A DNA stretch of 64,000 nucleotides from Lunularia cruciata (taxonomy: Eukaryota; Streptophyta; Marchantiopsida; Lunulariales; Lunulariaceae): contig OX419756.1 in NCBI GenBank assembly GCA_948567375.1, forward strand, positions 12,591,001 to 12,655,000, given 5' to 3'. This document shows positions 21,804-34,100 of the stretch, piece after piece. Under the pieces are notes generated by a model. It was given only the letters and a program-made list of their open reading frames with translations, was not told the DNA's origin and searched no databases. The stretch's first letter is position 1. Every line of letters starts with the position of its first letter. Position numbers and translations under genes: made by a program.

Positions 21804-23035
21804 AAGTGAAGGTCTCGCTACCTTCTATGGTACATCTTCAACTTATCATGGTTAATCCTATCAAAGTGTCTTCCTCCCAACTCCTTGAGATCATAGGTGT
21901 AATTGCCCCACACCTTCTCCACTATGAAAGGTCCAAAGTACTTAGGCAAAAACTTCTTTTGCACTCTCTTGAATCAAATGGAATCAAACAACATTACCCA
22001 ATCACCTTCTTTGAAAGGCTCCAACTTCTTCTTGCCTTGCCTCTTGTCATAGCTCTCCTTTTGTTTCCTTTGGGCTTGGTCCACTCAAACCATAGCAACT
22101 ACTCTTCCAACTCCATGAGTTGTTCCTTCCTTGACTTCTTTGCATTACCTCCTTGAGCTTTCTTCAATCTCCTATGAATGCTTTGGAAGGTAGGAAGATC
22201 AAAGTGAATAGGTAGGGTAGACTCAATACCATATACCAATTGAAATGGAGAATATCTGGTGGAGGTCTTCATGGTTGTCTTATATTCCCACAAAACTGCA
22301 TGAATCCTCTTGTCCCAATGATGTTTAGCCCCCTCCATTTCTGCATCTTTGGCCAACATCATGCGCAAGGTCTGATTGGTTCTCTCTGCCAAGCCATTGG
22401 AATTTGGCTTATAGGATGTAGTTACTCTATGTGTGATAGAGAGATGTCATGGCATGGCTGTAGTAATGCTTCCTATAATCTCTCCTCCTCTATCAAAAAC
22501 CAACTCCAAAGGGCATCTAAACCTAGTGATAATGCATTCATAAAGAAATCTACCCACTTCATCTTCATTCTTGTCCCTCAATGGTCTAGCCTCAACCCAC
22601 TTGGTAAGGTAATCAGTAACTACCACAATGTACCAATTGTTCCTCGGGGTTCTATTGAGAGGACCTACAATATCAATTCCCCACTTCTCAAAAGGTCTTA
22701 GCAATGGAATTGATCTAAGTGGTGGAGTGGATGTAGACTTTCTAGCAAAAGCTTGACAAACATGACAAGTTTTACAATAATCAAGACAATCCTTGAAAAT
22801 CCCTCTCCAATGGAAACCTACATGTAGAATCTTGAAAGAAATCACCTTTCCTGCAAAGTGTCCTCCACATACTAAACCTTCATGAAACTCATTTATGAGT
22901 AAGATATACTCTTCCTTACCTACTGCTCTTTGAAATAGACCATCTGCTCCTTGGTGAAAAAGAATATCAACCACCTTTGTGTAAGGTCTAGATCTTGCTG
23001 CAAGGGCCTTCCTCTTCCTAGCATGCATCCCCCTC
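21804..23035 (-). pseudogene. B1 integrase
   Basis: Zinc domain (INEFHEGLVCGGHF...CLDYCKTCHVCQAF), core with GIDIVGP, FDRGGE and, after a frame break, AERTNQTL, that is D-D-E, and a C-terminal region FQSIHRRLKKAQGG. No chromodomain. Stops and frameshifts, for example near 22090 and 22440. Same family as B2 (38728-39765), roughly 90% identical. Confidence 0.88.
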
Positions 23036-24315
23036 TAGATAGTTACCTCTAGTCACAAAATCCACAATCTCCTTGTACTCCATTGGAACTTCTGGAGTGA
23101 CTGAGATTGTCATGAGCTCCTCATCCGGGAAGGAATCATCCACTGGCTCATCTCCATCATGATCATAGGCTCTAGATAACAAATCAACATTTGTATGTTT
23201 CTTTCTTGGCCTATCCTCAATGGTGTAGTCATACTCAGACAAGAGTATCATCAACCTTGCTAGTCTCCCTTCAACATTAGGCTTGTTGAAGATGTACTTC
23301 AAAGCCTTGTGATCCATGACAATGGTGGCTTTCCCTCCAATCAAGTAGTGTCTAAACTTCTTGAGACCAAAGATCACTACCAACCCTTCTCTCTTTGTGA
23401 CAGAGTAGTTCTTCTCTATTGAAACCATCTGCCTACTAACATAAGCTATTGGATGATCATGGCCATCTTGGTCTAATTGACTAAGAGTGCATCCTATAGC
23501 TACATTAGAAGCATCAGTGTAGAGGATGAAAGGCTTACTCCAATCAGGTTTAGCAAGAATTGGAGTTACAACAAGGGATTGCTTGAGCTCCTCAAAAGCT
23601 TTGAGAGCCTCCTTGTCCTCCAAAATCACCATGTAATCTACACCCTTCTTCATGTAGATGGTCAATGCATAAGCCTTGTTGGAAAATGAGAAAATGAACC
23701 TCCTATAGTATCCAACCATCCCCAAGAATTGGCGTAACTTTGTCAAGCTTGAAGGGAATGAAGGTCTGAGATTTTCCTCACCTTCTCCGGATCAACTGCT
23801 ATTCTATCCTTGGAGATGATGTGCCCCAAAAGTAGACCTTCTTCACATCCAAAAATGCACTTCTTTGGGTTGAGTGATGCATTTGCCTCATCCAAGCGTT
23901 GCAAGAACTTGATTAGGTGCTCAAAGTGCTCCTTCTTGCTCCCATAGACACAAAAGTTATAAATGAATTCTCTCACAAATTTCCCAATGAAAGGTTCAAA
24001 TACCTTGTTCATGAACCGTTGGAATGTGGCTGCAACATTGCAAAGCTCAAAAGGCATGACCTTGAAAGTGTTAGTTCCCCAAGGTGTGGTGAATGTGGTG
24101 AGTTGTTGATGCTCTAGTGCAATCTTGATTTGGTTATATCCACTATAACCATCTCCAAAATTGAACCTCTCATGATCTGCAACCTCCTCCAAGATCTCAT
24201 CAATGAATGGCAATGGGTAGTAGTCTTTCTTGGTAATAATAGCATTGAGCTTCTTGTAATCCACACATACCCAAAGCTTGCCATTCTTCTTCTTCACAAT
24301 GACAATTGGAGACAC
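23018..24315 (-). pseudogene. B1 reverse transcriptase and RNase H
   Basis: RT: SPIVIVKKKNGKLWVCVDYKKLNA, PLPFIDEILEEVA, FTTPWGTNTFKVMPFELCNVAATFQRFM, then FIYNFCVYG, where FIDDF is expected, so the catalytic aspartates are mutated. Next LLLGHIISKDRIAVDPEKV, FLGMVGYYRRFI, and RNase H with LYTDASNVAIGCTL, VTKREGLVVIFGL, VMDHKALKYI. Inactive. Confidence 0.9.
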
Positions 24316-25625
24316 TCATTCTGAATTCTCTACCTCAAAGATAAATCCACCTCCTTGAGCTTATCAATCTCCTCCTTCACAACCAAAGATATTGGTGGGC
24401 TAATGCAACATTGTTTTTTGTGGATTGGTCTTGCATATGACTCCACCTCTATCTTGTGCTCCTCCAAGGTGATTTCCTTCAAATCCTTGTAACTAAAAGA
24501 AAAAACATGGATGAACTTGCAGAAAATCTCCTCAAATCTCACCTTCTCCTCCTTGGTAACATTTGGGCCATACTTGAGGGTAGCTAACCTTCTCTCTACC
24601 TCCTCAAGTGTCAATGGTGATTTATTTGGGTCCTTCAGAACATGTGGTTTAGGTGCAAAATCCATAGTACACAAAAGATACACATTTGAATCAGATTCAA
24701 ATTCATCCTCCTCTGTGGAAGTCTTCTCTTCCATGCTTGTGTTCACACCTGAAGCTCCTTCTTCAGAATCTGATTCCCAATAATTAGAAGATGGTGTATC
24801 TGAATGTGAAGTGTTGGTGGTGTTAGTCACAGGAACTGTGACTCTATGGTTTGATGGCCCAATCCTCAAGTACCCTTTGTGCCATTGATCAGTTGTGCGT
24901 GTTGCTCTCAACCATGGCATCCCAAGAAGTAGGTCATAGCTTGAATCCTTCAAGACTTGGAAAGTCATGAGATTTTGAACTCCCATAACTGAAACTACCA
25001 CTTTATGCATAACCCCTACTGGTCAAACTTGTTGCTTGTTTGCCATGCTCACCACAAATGTTGAAGGTCTTGAGGGTATCATACCCAACTTCTTCATCAA
25101 CCTTTCTGACATGGCATTTACTGATGATCCTCCATCAACCAATGCATCCTTGATGTTGTGACCATTCACTCTCACATCAATCTTGGAGGCATATTCACAA
25201 GCCTCCCATGGTGCTAGCTTGGCACCTACCACTCCCATTCATACTTGAGCTTTTGCCTTCTTCTTCCTCTTGCTCCTTGTAGAACTCAAACCACCTCTAA
25301 GCTCCTTTCTCAAGGTAGGGTTCAAAGCAATCAATTGGCCCACTGTGATGTTAGCATTGTGACTACCAACATCCTCCAACACATTGTAGTTGCATTGTTG
25401 CTTTGAGATCAAGAAGTCCTCCATCCCAAACTTCTTCCTTGGAGTCTTTGTTGTTGATGGTGTTGAGGTGTGAGTGCTCCTAGTAGACATAGGAGTAAAT
25501 CCTTGAGCAGAGTGAACATCCTCTACAAAACAAGCTCTCTTCTTCTCTTGTGCCAAAAGCTCCAAATTAAGACCCTTGGAGTTTGAGCCCTATCCCTTCT
25601 CATACTTGCTCTCCACCACATCTAT
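24316..25625 (-). pseudogene. B1 protease region and C-terminal Gag
   Basis: From the right: Gag tail (LLAQEKKRACFVEDVHSAQGF, RKKFGMEDFLISKQQCNYNVLEDVGSHNANITVGQL), protease KDALVDGGSSVNAMS (DGG in place of DSG/DTG) with DLLLGMPWLRA, and an acidic spacer to RT. It is cut at 25625 by E-type LTR C3. Confidence 0.82.
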
Positions 25626-26295
25626 TGTGACAACTCGGCAAATATCACTTTTGCGGTAATCAGGTAAATAAAGTTTGTTCCCGCAAAGATACGAGTCAGA
25701 AATGTCTAAATACAAAGCAAAGTAACAATCATAGTTCTTCTTGGGTTGCGTCTTTAATCTCTTAGGTAGAAACCACACCCTGAAGAGAGTAACAAGCACT
25801 GATTCTCAGTCTTGTCACAAATTAACACTCCTTAATCACAACTCCATCAATTCTTTCCAAACAATCTTAATTGTGATGATTCAGGCTCTCCTGAAAATGG
25901 CACTTCACTGCAAAACGACTTTACATCAGAACTGTGTTCCACCCCTCCATTGAAGGCACAACTTCCTCGATCAAAATTGCTTCACATCCACTTCGCACTA
26001 CATTCACAAATGCAGAATACTACCAACACTACAATTCCTCTCAAATCTCTCAAGGCATTGCTCCGATTGCACTTCACTCAGGATCAAACACACAAAATGA
26101 AGATCAAGGCTGTTGAATCCAACATCCAACAAGCACACTGACTTGCACTTTGAAATTCTCCCAACACTCACAAACACAAACACAAAATTGATACTCGGAA
26201 TCAAGCTTAAGCAACGATCACTACTTCACAGCACTTTGCTTTATCTATTCTCAGAAACAATGAGCATTGAACAACAATTCCCTACAAATGCCACT

Positions 26296-26303
26296 CTTAA
26301 ATA
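26296..26303 (-). promoter_or_regulatory. TATA-like box TATTTAAG (copy C3)
   Basis: Minus-strand TATTTAAG in the conserved context, 127 bp downstream of the LTR ORF stop. Confidence 0.4.
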
Positions 26304-26421
26304 GTGAAGAAAACGACAATTATCTTCCTAATACACCTTTTCCTAACAACTTTACAAACCTGCAGATCCGAAATGACAATGCACCTCTTCATATCTACCT
26401 ATTCACATCTCAAATCAGTTA

Positions 26422-28995
26422 CTAATCCAATCCGATGTCTAATTCTTCCTCGGCTTTCAAACTCAAACCCGAAGTAATTTTACTTCCTACAACTCTGTCC
26501 TCGGGTTTCACAATTCCTACATCTTCTACCAAATCTAACAGTTCTCTTTCCTGATCTGACATTTCACTAGCGGGTAATCTATCTAACTCCTTATCTGCTA
26601 ACCCACTCTTCTCTAATGTCTCCAATGGTAACTCCAAAGACATCTGCACTCCTACTTCATCTACTTTGGGTTTTGCTCTAACATCTTTCCAAAGTTTATC
26701 TATCTCTAACTTTACTATATCTAATCTAATCGTGATATTGTCTTCGACTTCCAATATCTAATTAGCAGAGCATTCAAGTCTGTGTCCTTTGCATGTCTCC
26801 TCCTTGTCTCCTGCACCAATAATTTCAACTCGTGCTGCCTTGTCTCTTCAATACAAACACTGGCCTCTGTACTCAGCATCGCATTCATCCCAATTACGAT
26901 CTCCTTCATCCTGATTATGATCTCCTTCAAATGCTCCAATCTCATCTTCCTCTCACGCTCCCAATCTGCAAGCCAATCTTCCCTATACATTGCTAACTCT
27001 ACCTCAAACTCGGCTTTTACAGTTTCCTTCTTCTTCTCCTTCTACACAATCTTCTCCTCTTGATTACGAAGTAACTCTTGTAATCTCTCTTCTTCCCTTT
27101 ATCTCATTGTCAACTCCCTTTGCCACAATTGCTTCTTCTCTTCTACACTCTCCATCACTCTATCAAGCTCTTGTTCCTTCTCTGCTACCCTTGCCATAGC
27201 ATGTACAAATTTCTAGTCTTGAATCATCAAACTGTTGCTTCAAGATTTTGTACTCTACTACTTGTCTCTCCCTTGCTATGTCACTCTTCTTCACAAGTTC
27301 CTCTCGATAACTCGCTTCTCTCTCCAAATTCTCAATAACTTGACACTGCACTACTACATCCCCTTGCAGTACTTCCCTTTCCTCCTCGCCTCGGATTATA
27401 CTCCTCTTCAACTCCGAGTTCTCTTCTTCTAGTCTTGCCAAAACCTACAACATAGTCTTCACCTCCAAACATGTCGACTGCATTCCTTTCTTCTTGTGCT
27501 CTAGCTTCACTAACAATGGGCACACAATTTCTCGCAGGTACTCCACTCCATCACTTGCACCTACTTCCACCTGCAGAGTGATCTCCTTCTTTACCACTTC
27601 TTCTCTCGATACTTGCCTTGTTCTCTGCAATTGTCGTATCGGAATAGACGCTTCACTTCCCAAACTAGCATTCTGCTCTTCCCTTCCTTTGCTTGGACCC
27701 GCTTCACACTTTGCCTTGCGTCTCGACCAAACTCCTCTCTGAATCGTAATCTTCTTCTCCTCCGGCTTGGGTACCTCGTCCTCCAACTTTGCATTATTTT
27801 CTTCTTGGAGCTCCACCCAAACTTCTTCTTCTTCTGCAGCAGGTACCGACGTCATCTCCCCACCTTCATCACTATTGCTACTCGTATCCCCACTTTGTTG
27901 CGTGAGCTCAGGTTCCTCCATGTGTTTTGAGTCTTCGGACTTGCACTTGGCTTCACCTTTTGAGTCTTCTTCTGATGACGCAATCACCACCATGCCTTTC
28001 CTCAAGTTTCCTCTCTTGGTCTTCTGAGGTCTTGTCTTCTCTACGTCTTCACCTTCTCCTTGTCGACTTCGCTTCTTCGACTTTGGAGTACTCACTCCTA
28101 CCTCTGCACTCTATCCCGTCTGCGCGTAGTACTCATCAATGCTTAGGATTTGAAGAATATATTGTTGCTCCTCCATGTCGACTTTGCTTCTCAAGTCGGG
28201 ATGAAAGTGAGACACCATTCTGCTACGCTCCGCCAAATTGAGCAAATTCAACCAGAGGTAGAAATGTGTTGCAAACAACACGATGTAGTGTGGAGGTGAC
28301 TTATCCTGCAAATTCCACACCATCTGCCTCGTCCTCCCATGGAATCACCTCACCAAATTGATAGGTTCTCCTGCAAACATCTTATGGAAGAGCACCGCTT
28401 GGTGTTTCATCACATAAGTCGTTCTCTTCAGCTTTAGGATTGCCATGAGAGCACTCACAATCCCTCTCTTCACCGGATCTTTGTAACTCTTGACCTTATA
28501 CCCATTCTTTTTTCTCTTCAAACAGAATGCATCCCTCACTTCTTGGGTTTCTTTGGCTACCTCTCCCTTCCCCAAGAACATGGCACCCTGCTCCATGCTT
28601 GCCTCTCTTCTAAGCACAATCTCCAATCCAACTCTGTCCAGCAAGCTGGATTTTCTCTTTTCCTCTCTTCCTTTGGGGCCATCAAGACACTTACTCTCAA
28701 TTATCTTGGTCATGAAACCTGGAAAACTTACGTTCCAGTTCCATGCCAAGAATGTGATCCGAAGTTGACTCAAGACTTCAATTCTTGCAATCATATCTAA
28801 CCTCCAAATTGCATGATTTCTCATTGCAAATTTGGAGTTCTTCTTTCCTCCTCCGATCTTTCATGCTTCCTCATTGTCTCTCAGTTTATCTCTCTCAAAT
28901 TCTCCTCTACACACTAGCGCGTCTTCAAATCTAGTTCCCTTCCCACGATCTCTTGCAGGACAACTTCTCAACAGCAAAGAAAAATTGCTCGACAT
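26422..28995 (-). pseudogene. LTR-resident ORF, fullest copy (about 858 codons), degenerate
   Basis: Read from ATG 28995-28993 to the stop at 26422. Residues about 1-50: basic start. About 55-250: conserved domain (RNHAIWRLDMIARIEVL, FLAWNWNVSFPGFMTKIIE, then SYKDPVKRGIVSALMAIL, TTYVMKHQAVLFHKMFAGEPIN, PPHYIVLFATHFYLWLNLL, MVSHFHPDL). About 270-420: acidic Ser/Glu-rich linker with TIQRGVWSRRKAKCE. About 440-830: coiled coil with VCPLLVKLEHKKK, LARLEEENSELKRS and ARERQVVEYKILKQQ. Stops after FAGEPINLVR (28344), after YYAQTG (28110) and after KTML (27444), plus frameshifts, kill it. Sense is the same as the retrotransposon, entirely inside the LTR. Family not recognised. Confidence 0.72.
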
Positions 28996-29014
28996 TGCTT
29001 CATTGTTAGCTCGA

Positions 29015-29022
29015 TTTTTATA
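29015..29022 (-). promoter_or_regulatory. TATA box upstream of LTR ORF (copy C3)
   Basis: Minus-strand TATAAAAA, 27 bp before the ATG at 28995, as in C2 and C4. Confidence 0.5.
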
Positions 29023-29398
29023 GAGCCGTGCCTTCTTCGTCTCTCTTCAATTCGAGTTTCTACCAAGAAACCACACCTCTTGCATGCGCATGTCACTGTC
29101 AAGTGTACTTCACGCGTATGGCCGCCGGTTTTTGAACAATCCCTTCTTGAATTTCTCACCCCAAAGAAAGGTTCTTACACTGTCTTTGCCTCGGGTTGAT
29201 CTCCCCCTGATACGAAGACTTCTTACTTTGGGTTGTATGCTGACAGGGCAAGTCCAAGTACTTTGCCTTATGACTCGAATCCACGTTACATCGGGTTTCA
29301 TCCCAAAGACTCTTTTCTTTGCCTTCTTCAGCCATACAGGCGCAATCCAACTTCTCTAGTTACTTCTTCTTCTCTATTTCAAAAAAAAAAAAGACGTG

Positions 29399-29919
29399 AG
29401 GATGATGAGTACCACCTCACCCCTTGTTTATATACTTGTGAAATAGTTACATACCAAAGTTACTAATTACCGTAGTAACTCAAGTTACTAGACTAAAAGT
29501 CAAGTAAAGTCAAAAAATAGAAAGGAATATCCATTCACATGGGCATATTCTCCTAAGCATGTGGTCTTATCTTGACCCAACCACTAAGTCAACGATTCCT
29601 TCACATGGGCTATCCTTGGACAAAAGTAAAGAAGAATCCAAAACAAAAAGGCTTGCGGGCCCAAGAGTTCTCAACTCTTTCCTCAAAGCCAAACACCTAG
29701 GAATAATACCAAGTCAACACACAAAAATCCAAAATAGTGGTGCTCATCTTTTCTACTTCCTCTAAAGCAAAGTCCCCTCTATCTTACCTATGACTAACTT
29801 TAGCCAACCATGACTAGTATAGAACCATCCTTTATCTCTATATAAATAATATCTCTTAAGTACTTGTAATACCAAGCTAAATATCACAATACCACACACA
29901 TGCACAAATGTGTGTTACA
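29399..29919 (-). repeat. Truncated family B 5' LTR of B1
   Basis: The first (sense) 520 bp of the B LTR. The sense 3' end (about 176 bp), which should adjoin the primer binding site, is lost. Followed by GACT (29920-29923). Confidence 0.9.
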
Positions 29920-30652
29920 GACTATGCTACCAAGACGGTCGAAGCTGAAGCAACTCGTAGAGATAATGCCAAAACTGTGGTGGAATTTTTCTTTCAAAAC
30001 ATCATCTCCCAATATGGGTGTCCTCTGGAATTGGTCAATGACAGAGGGACACATGTTTTGAACTTTGTGATGGAGGCATTAACCAAGTACTTCCAGATTA
30101 AACATTGGAAGATGACTCCTTATAACCCAAAAGCAAATGGCTTAACGGAAAAGGCAAATGGGTTACTTTGCAAAATTTTGAATAAGGTGACTGTCAATTA
30201 TGCCTATGACTGGGATACAAAATTACCGGCCACGTTGTGGGCATATAGAACAACAAAAAAAATTACAACCAAACAAACTGCATAATTCTTGACATACAAC
30301 TTGCATCCCATACTACCAGTTGAATTTGAAGTACCGACATATTGGATTCTTTGCAAAGAACGATTGTTGGAGGAAGAAAGCCAGGATCTTTGGATCCATC
30401 AACTAATGTGGTTAGAAGAGAAAATTCAAACCACAAAGGAAGTACAAGAGCAAAGGAAAGTCAGGCACGATAAGCATATCAAGCCTGTGGTTGTGCGCAA
30501 AGGAGATTTGGTTTTGTTATACGACAATCACTGAATATTTTCTCCAGGCAACTTGCATTTGAGATGGATGGGGCCTTATCAAGTTCTTCATCTTTATGAA
30601 AATGGGTCTATTCAACTTGCAGACTTGGAAGGCAATCCTCTTGCCACTTGAG
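29920..30652 (+). pseudogene. Element E integrase, C-terminal piece
   Basis: Continues 20561-21077 after the GACT duplication: DYATKTVEAEATR, QYGCPLELVNDRGTHVLN (second Asp), YNPKANGLTEKANG (Glu of D-D-E), ATLWAYRTTKK, then the C-terminal domain (VVVRKGDLVLLYDN, LRWMGPYQVLHLYENG). Stops at about 30283, 30532 and 30649. No chromodomain. Confidence 0.88.
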
Positions 30653-30740
30653 TAAATAGGTGGAGAGTTCAGAGATATTGGACCATAGACTCAGAAGTCT
30701 CTAAGACACCCAAAGTCTATGTTCGTGGGGACGCTCACAT

Positions 30741-30755
30741 TTCAGAGGGGGGGTA
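30741..30755 (+). promoter_or_regulatory. Polypurine tract of element E
   Basis: AGAGGGGGGGTA immediately before TGTGGTACCC. This fixes the E-type LTR start and shows that the LTR ORF lies downstream of the polypurine tract, inside U3/LTR sequence. Confidence 0.88.
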
Positions 30756-31140
30756 TGTGGTACCCAAATTTTTTGTTTTTTTTTTAAATGGAGAAGAGGA
30801 AGTGTATAGAGAAGTCGGATTGTGCTTGTATGGCTGAAGAAGGTGAAGAAAAGAGTCTTTGGGATGAAACCCGAGGTAACATGGCTTTGGGTCATAAGGC
30901 AAAGTACTTGGAATTGCCCAATGAGCATACAACTCAAAGTAAGGAGACTTCGTATCGAGGGTGCTCAACCCGAGGTGAGGATAGTGTAACAACTTTCCTT
31001 TGGGGCAAGAAATTCAAGAAGGGACCATTCAAAAACCGGTGGTCATACGCGCAAAGGACACTTGACAGTGACGGGAGCATGCAAGAGGTGTGATTTCTTG
31101 GTAGAAACTTGAATTGAAGAGGACGAAGAAGGCATGACTC

Positions 31141-31148
31141 TATAAAAA
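31141..31148 (+). promoter_or_regulatory. TATA box upstream of LTR ORF (copy C4)
   Basis: TATAAAAA, 27 bp before the ATG at 31168. Confidence 0.5.
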
Positions 31149-31167
31149 TTGGGCTAAAGACAAAGCA

Positions 31168-34100
31168 ATGACAAGCAATTTTCCTTTGCCGTTAAGAAGT
31201 CATCCTGCAAGAGATCGTGGGAAGGGAAGTAGAGTCAAAGACGCATTGGTATGTAGAGGAGAATTTGAGGGAGCCAATCTGGGAGTCAGTAGGAAGAATA
31301 ATACCCAGCCTATTGAGGAAGAAAGAAAGATGGGAGGAGGGAAGAACTCAGAATCATAGTGAGAAATCATGCAATTTGGAGGTTAGATGTGATCACAAGA
31401 ATTGAAGTCTTGAGTAGACTTTGGATCACATTCTTAGGCGTAGAACTGGAATGTGAGCTTTCAAGGGTTCATGACTGAGATAATCAAGAATAGATGTCTT
31501 GATGGCCCCAAGGAAGATGGGAAGAGAGGTAATCCGGCTTGCTAGATGGAGTCGGATTGGAGATTAGTACTCGGAAGAGAAGTAGGCACAGAGCAGGGTG
31601 CCACATTCTTGGGGAAGGGAGAGGTTGCAGAAGAAACCCAAGAGGTGAGAGATGCTTTCCCTTTGAAGCGCACAAAGAATGGGTACAAAGAAGAGAGTTA
31701 GAAGGATCCTATCAAGCAAAGGGATTGTGAGTGCTCTTATCGCGATCTTAAAGCCAAAGGGAACGACTTATGTGATGAAGCACCAAGCGGTGTTCTTCCA
31801 TAAGATGTTTGCAGGAGAGCCAATTAACTGAGCGAAGTGCTTTCATGGGTGAACACAATAGATGGTGTGGAATTTGCGGGATAAATCACCTCCGCATTAC
31901 ATTGTGCCATTTGCAGCGCATTTTTATCTAGGGCTGAACTTGCTGAATGCGGCGGAGTGCAACAAAATGGTGTCGCATTTCCACCCCGACTTGAGAAAGG
32001 AGGTTGATGTGGAGGAACAATAGTACATTCTTCAGATCAGGAGCAACGATAAGTACTACATGGAGATAGGGAAGAGTGTGCATGGGGACGTGAGTACTCT
32101 GAAGTTGAAGAAGAGGAGTCAACAAGGAGAAGGAGAAGATGTCAAGAAAACAAGACCTTGAAAGACCAGAAGGGTAAACCCAAGGAAAGGTATGGTGGTA
32201 ATCACATCATCGGAGGAAGAATCAGAGGGTGAAGCCAAGTGCAAGTCTGAAGACTCGGAAAGAGAAGAAGAACCCGAGCTTACACTACAAGGTGGAGACA
32301 CGAGAAGTGACAGCAACGATGGAGGAGAGAAGACATTGGTACCCACAGAAGAAGAAGAAGCCATGATGGAGATAGAGAAGGAAGGTAATGCAAAGTAAGA
32401 AGATGAAGTGCTAGAGCAAGAAGAGAGAAAAGTTACCGTTCAAAGAGGAGTTTGTTCCAAGTGAAAAGTGAAGTATGAAGCGGGTCCAAGCAAGGTAAGA
32501 GAAGAGGAGAATGCAAGCTCAAGAAGTGAAGTATCTATTCCAATACGATGGCGGTAGCTTAGAAGGTGAGTATCGAGAGAAGAAGAGGTAAAGAAGGAGA
32601 TCACTCTACAAGTCAAAGTAGCCAAGAGTGAAGGAGTGGAGTACCCACGTGAGATTTTGTGTCCCTTATTGGTGAAGTTAGAACACAAGAAGAAGGAGAT
32701 GCAATCCAAGTGTCCGGAGGTGAAGACAGTGTTGCAGGTGTTAGCCCGCTTGGAAGAAGAGAACTTGGAATTGAAGAAGAGTATAATCCGAGGTGAGGAG
32801 GAAAGAGAAGTACTATGAGTAGATGCAGTAGTACAGAATCAAGTGATTGAGAATTTGAAGAGAGAAGCAAGGAATCAAGAAGAACTCATAGAACAGAGTG
32901 ACATAGCAAGGGAAAGACAAGTAGCTGAGTATGAAATCTTAAAGCAGCAGTTTGCTAATTTGAGATTAGAGATTATCCATGCTATAGCAAGAGTAGCCAA
33001 GAAGGAACAAGAGCTCGATAGGGTGATGGATGTAGTACACACATTTTTCATTTTGGACAAGTTTTGAAGAAGAAGTGCCTTACTGAAACCAAATTGAAAA
33101 CAAATGGAGAAGAAATGAGACTAAATTTGTATTTTAATCAAGCCCGAGGAAGTCAACTTTTTGTCAAATGAGGACGGACTCAACCAGGATTGAAAGAGGG
33201 CAAACCCAAAGGAGGAATGGAAGTTACAAGTCAAGATTCTTGCGGGTGCTATATCTCAATGTTCACAAGTCCAAATCAAGCGTGCTATATTTCGTTGGAA
33301 GCATCTAGTTCAGGGCTTTCCATTCCCACAAAAATCACAAATTTTGGAGGTCTGGAGAAGAAGTTACAAGTATTTGAAGTTTTGGGAGTAGATGTTCATA
33401 CTAAGTAGTGTCTTTGACTAAGTTGGTGTCTTCAGGTTGATGTCTTCAGACATTGGACTTCGGACTTGTGACTTCAGAATTTGGACTTTGGACTTCTAGT
33501 TTACACAACTTTGGGTTAGAAGGTTCTTCGCCTCAAGACGAAGATGACTATATCTGAGATAGTCGAACCTCGGAGTGCAATGAAAGTGACTTCGGGAATC
33601 TTGCTAGAGGCATTAGAGAGAGTTTGGATAGAGAAAGAATAGATAGTTAGGATACTTATGACTTCAATTTCAGTTTTGATTGAAGATGAAACAAGAATTG
33701 AAGGAGAAGTAGGAGTAGTGAATTAACCCGAAGTGCAAGATCAAACTATAAGTGTCTTTGGGTCAGTTACATGAGTGATTAGGGGAAATTGGCTTACAAA
33801 TTGAAGGTGTAGATATTGTATCCATGCTTTCAATTACAATTTGTGATGAGGATATAGTAGAATAAGCAAAGGAATTGATTGTAATAAGACCCGATGTTCT
33901 ACATTTAGGAGTACAAGTGTCATCGGACTTGTTATTTGACACATTAGAGAAGAGTGGGTCAGAAGATAAAGAAGTAGATAGAGTAACCTTGAGCTCAATT
34001 GTAGTTCCTAGTGTAGAAGTAGTAGAAGCAGTGAAGGGATTAGTAGTTATAGATATACCCGAAGAAGAAGAAGTAGTAGGAAGATAATCGGGTTTGGAAG

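Larger units (their letters stand above)
25626..29392 (-). mobile_element. E-type giant LTR, copy C3, inserted in B1
   Basis: 3.77 kb, sense strand minus. The 3' terminus (TGTGACAACTCGG as read on plus) is complete; the 5' terminus lacks the first 15-20 bp (TGTGGTACCC) and joins the B LTR through an A-run at 29381-29392. B1 sequence upstream of gag is missing at this junction, so a deletion or template switch accompanied or followed the insertion. Best available copy for reading the whole LTR ORF. Confidence 0.88.
21078..29919 (-). mobile_element. Family B element B1, inserted in E integrase
   Basis: Minus strand. 3' LTR 21078-21769, interior 21770-25625 (IN, RH, RT, PR, end of gag), then E-type LTR copy C3, then the remaining 520 bp of the 5' LTR (29399-29919). 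Flanked by GACT at 21074-21077 and 29920-29923, a 4-bp duplication. The N-terminal part of gag, the leader, the primer binding site and part of the 5' LTR were deleted where C3 now joins the LTR. Confidence 0.9.

Noticed and set aside
22240-22701. Plus-strand ORF of 153 codons within B1
   Set aside because: Shadow of the minus-strand integrase frame.
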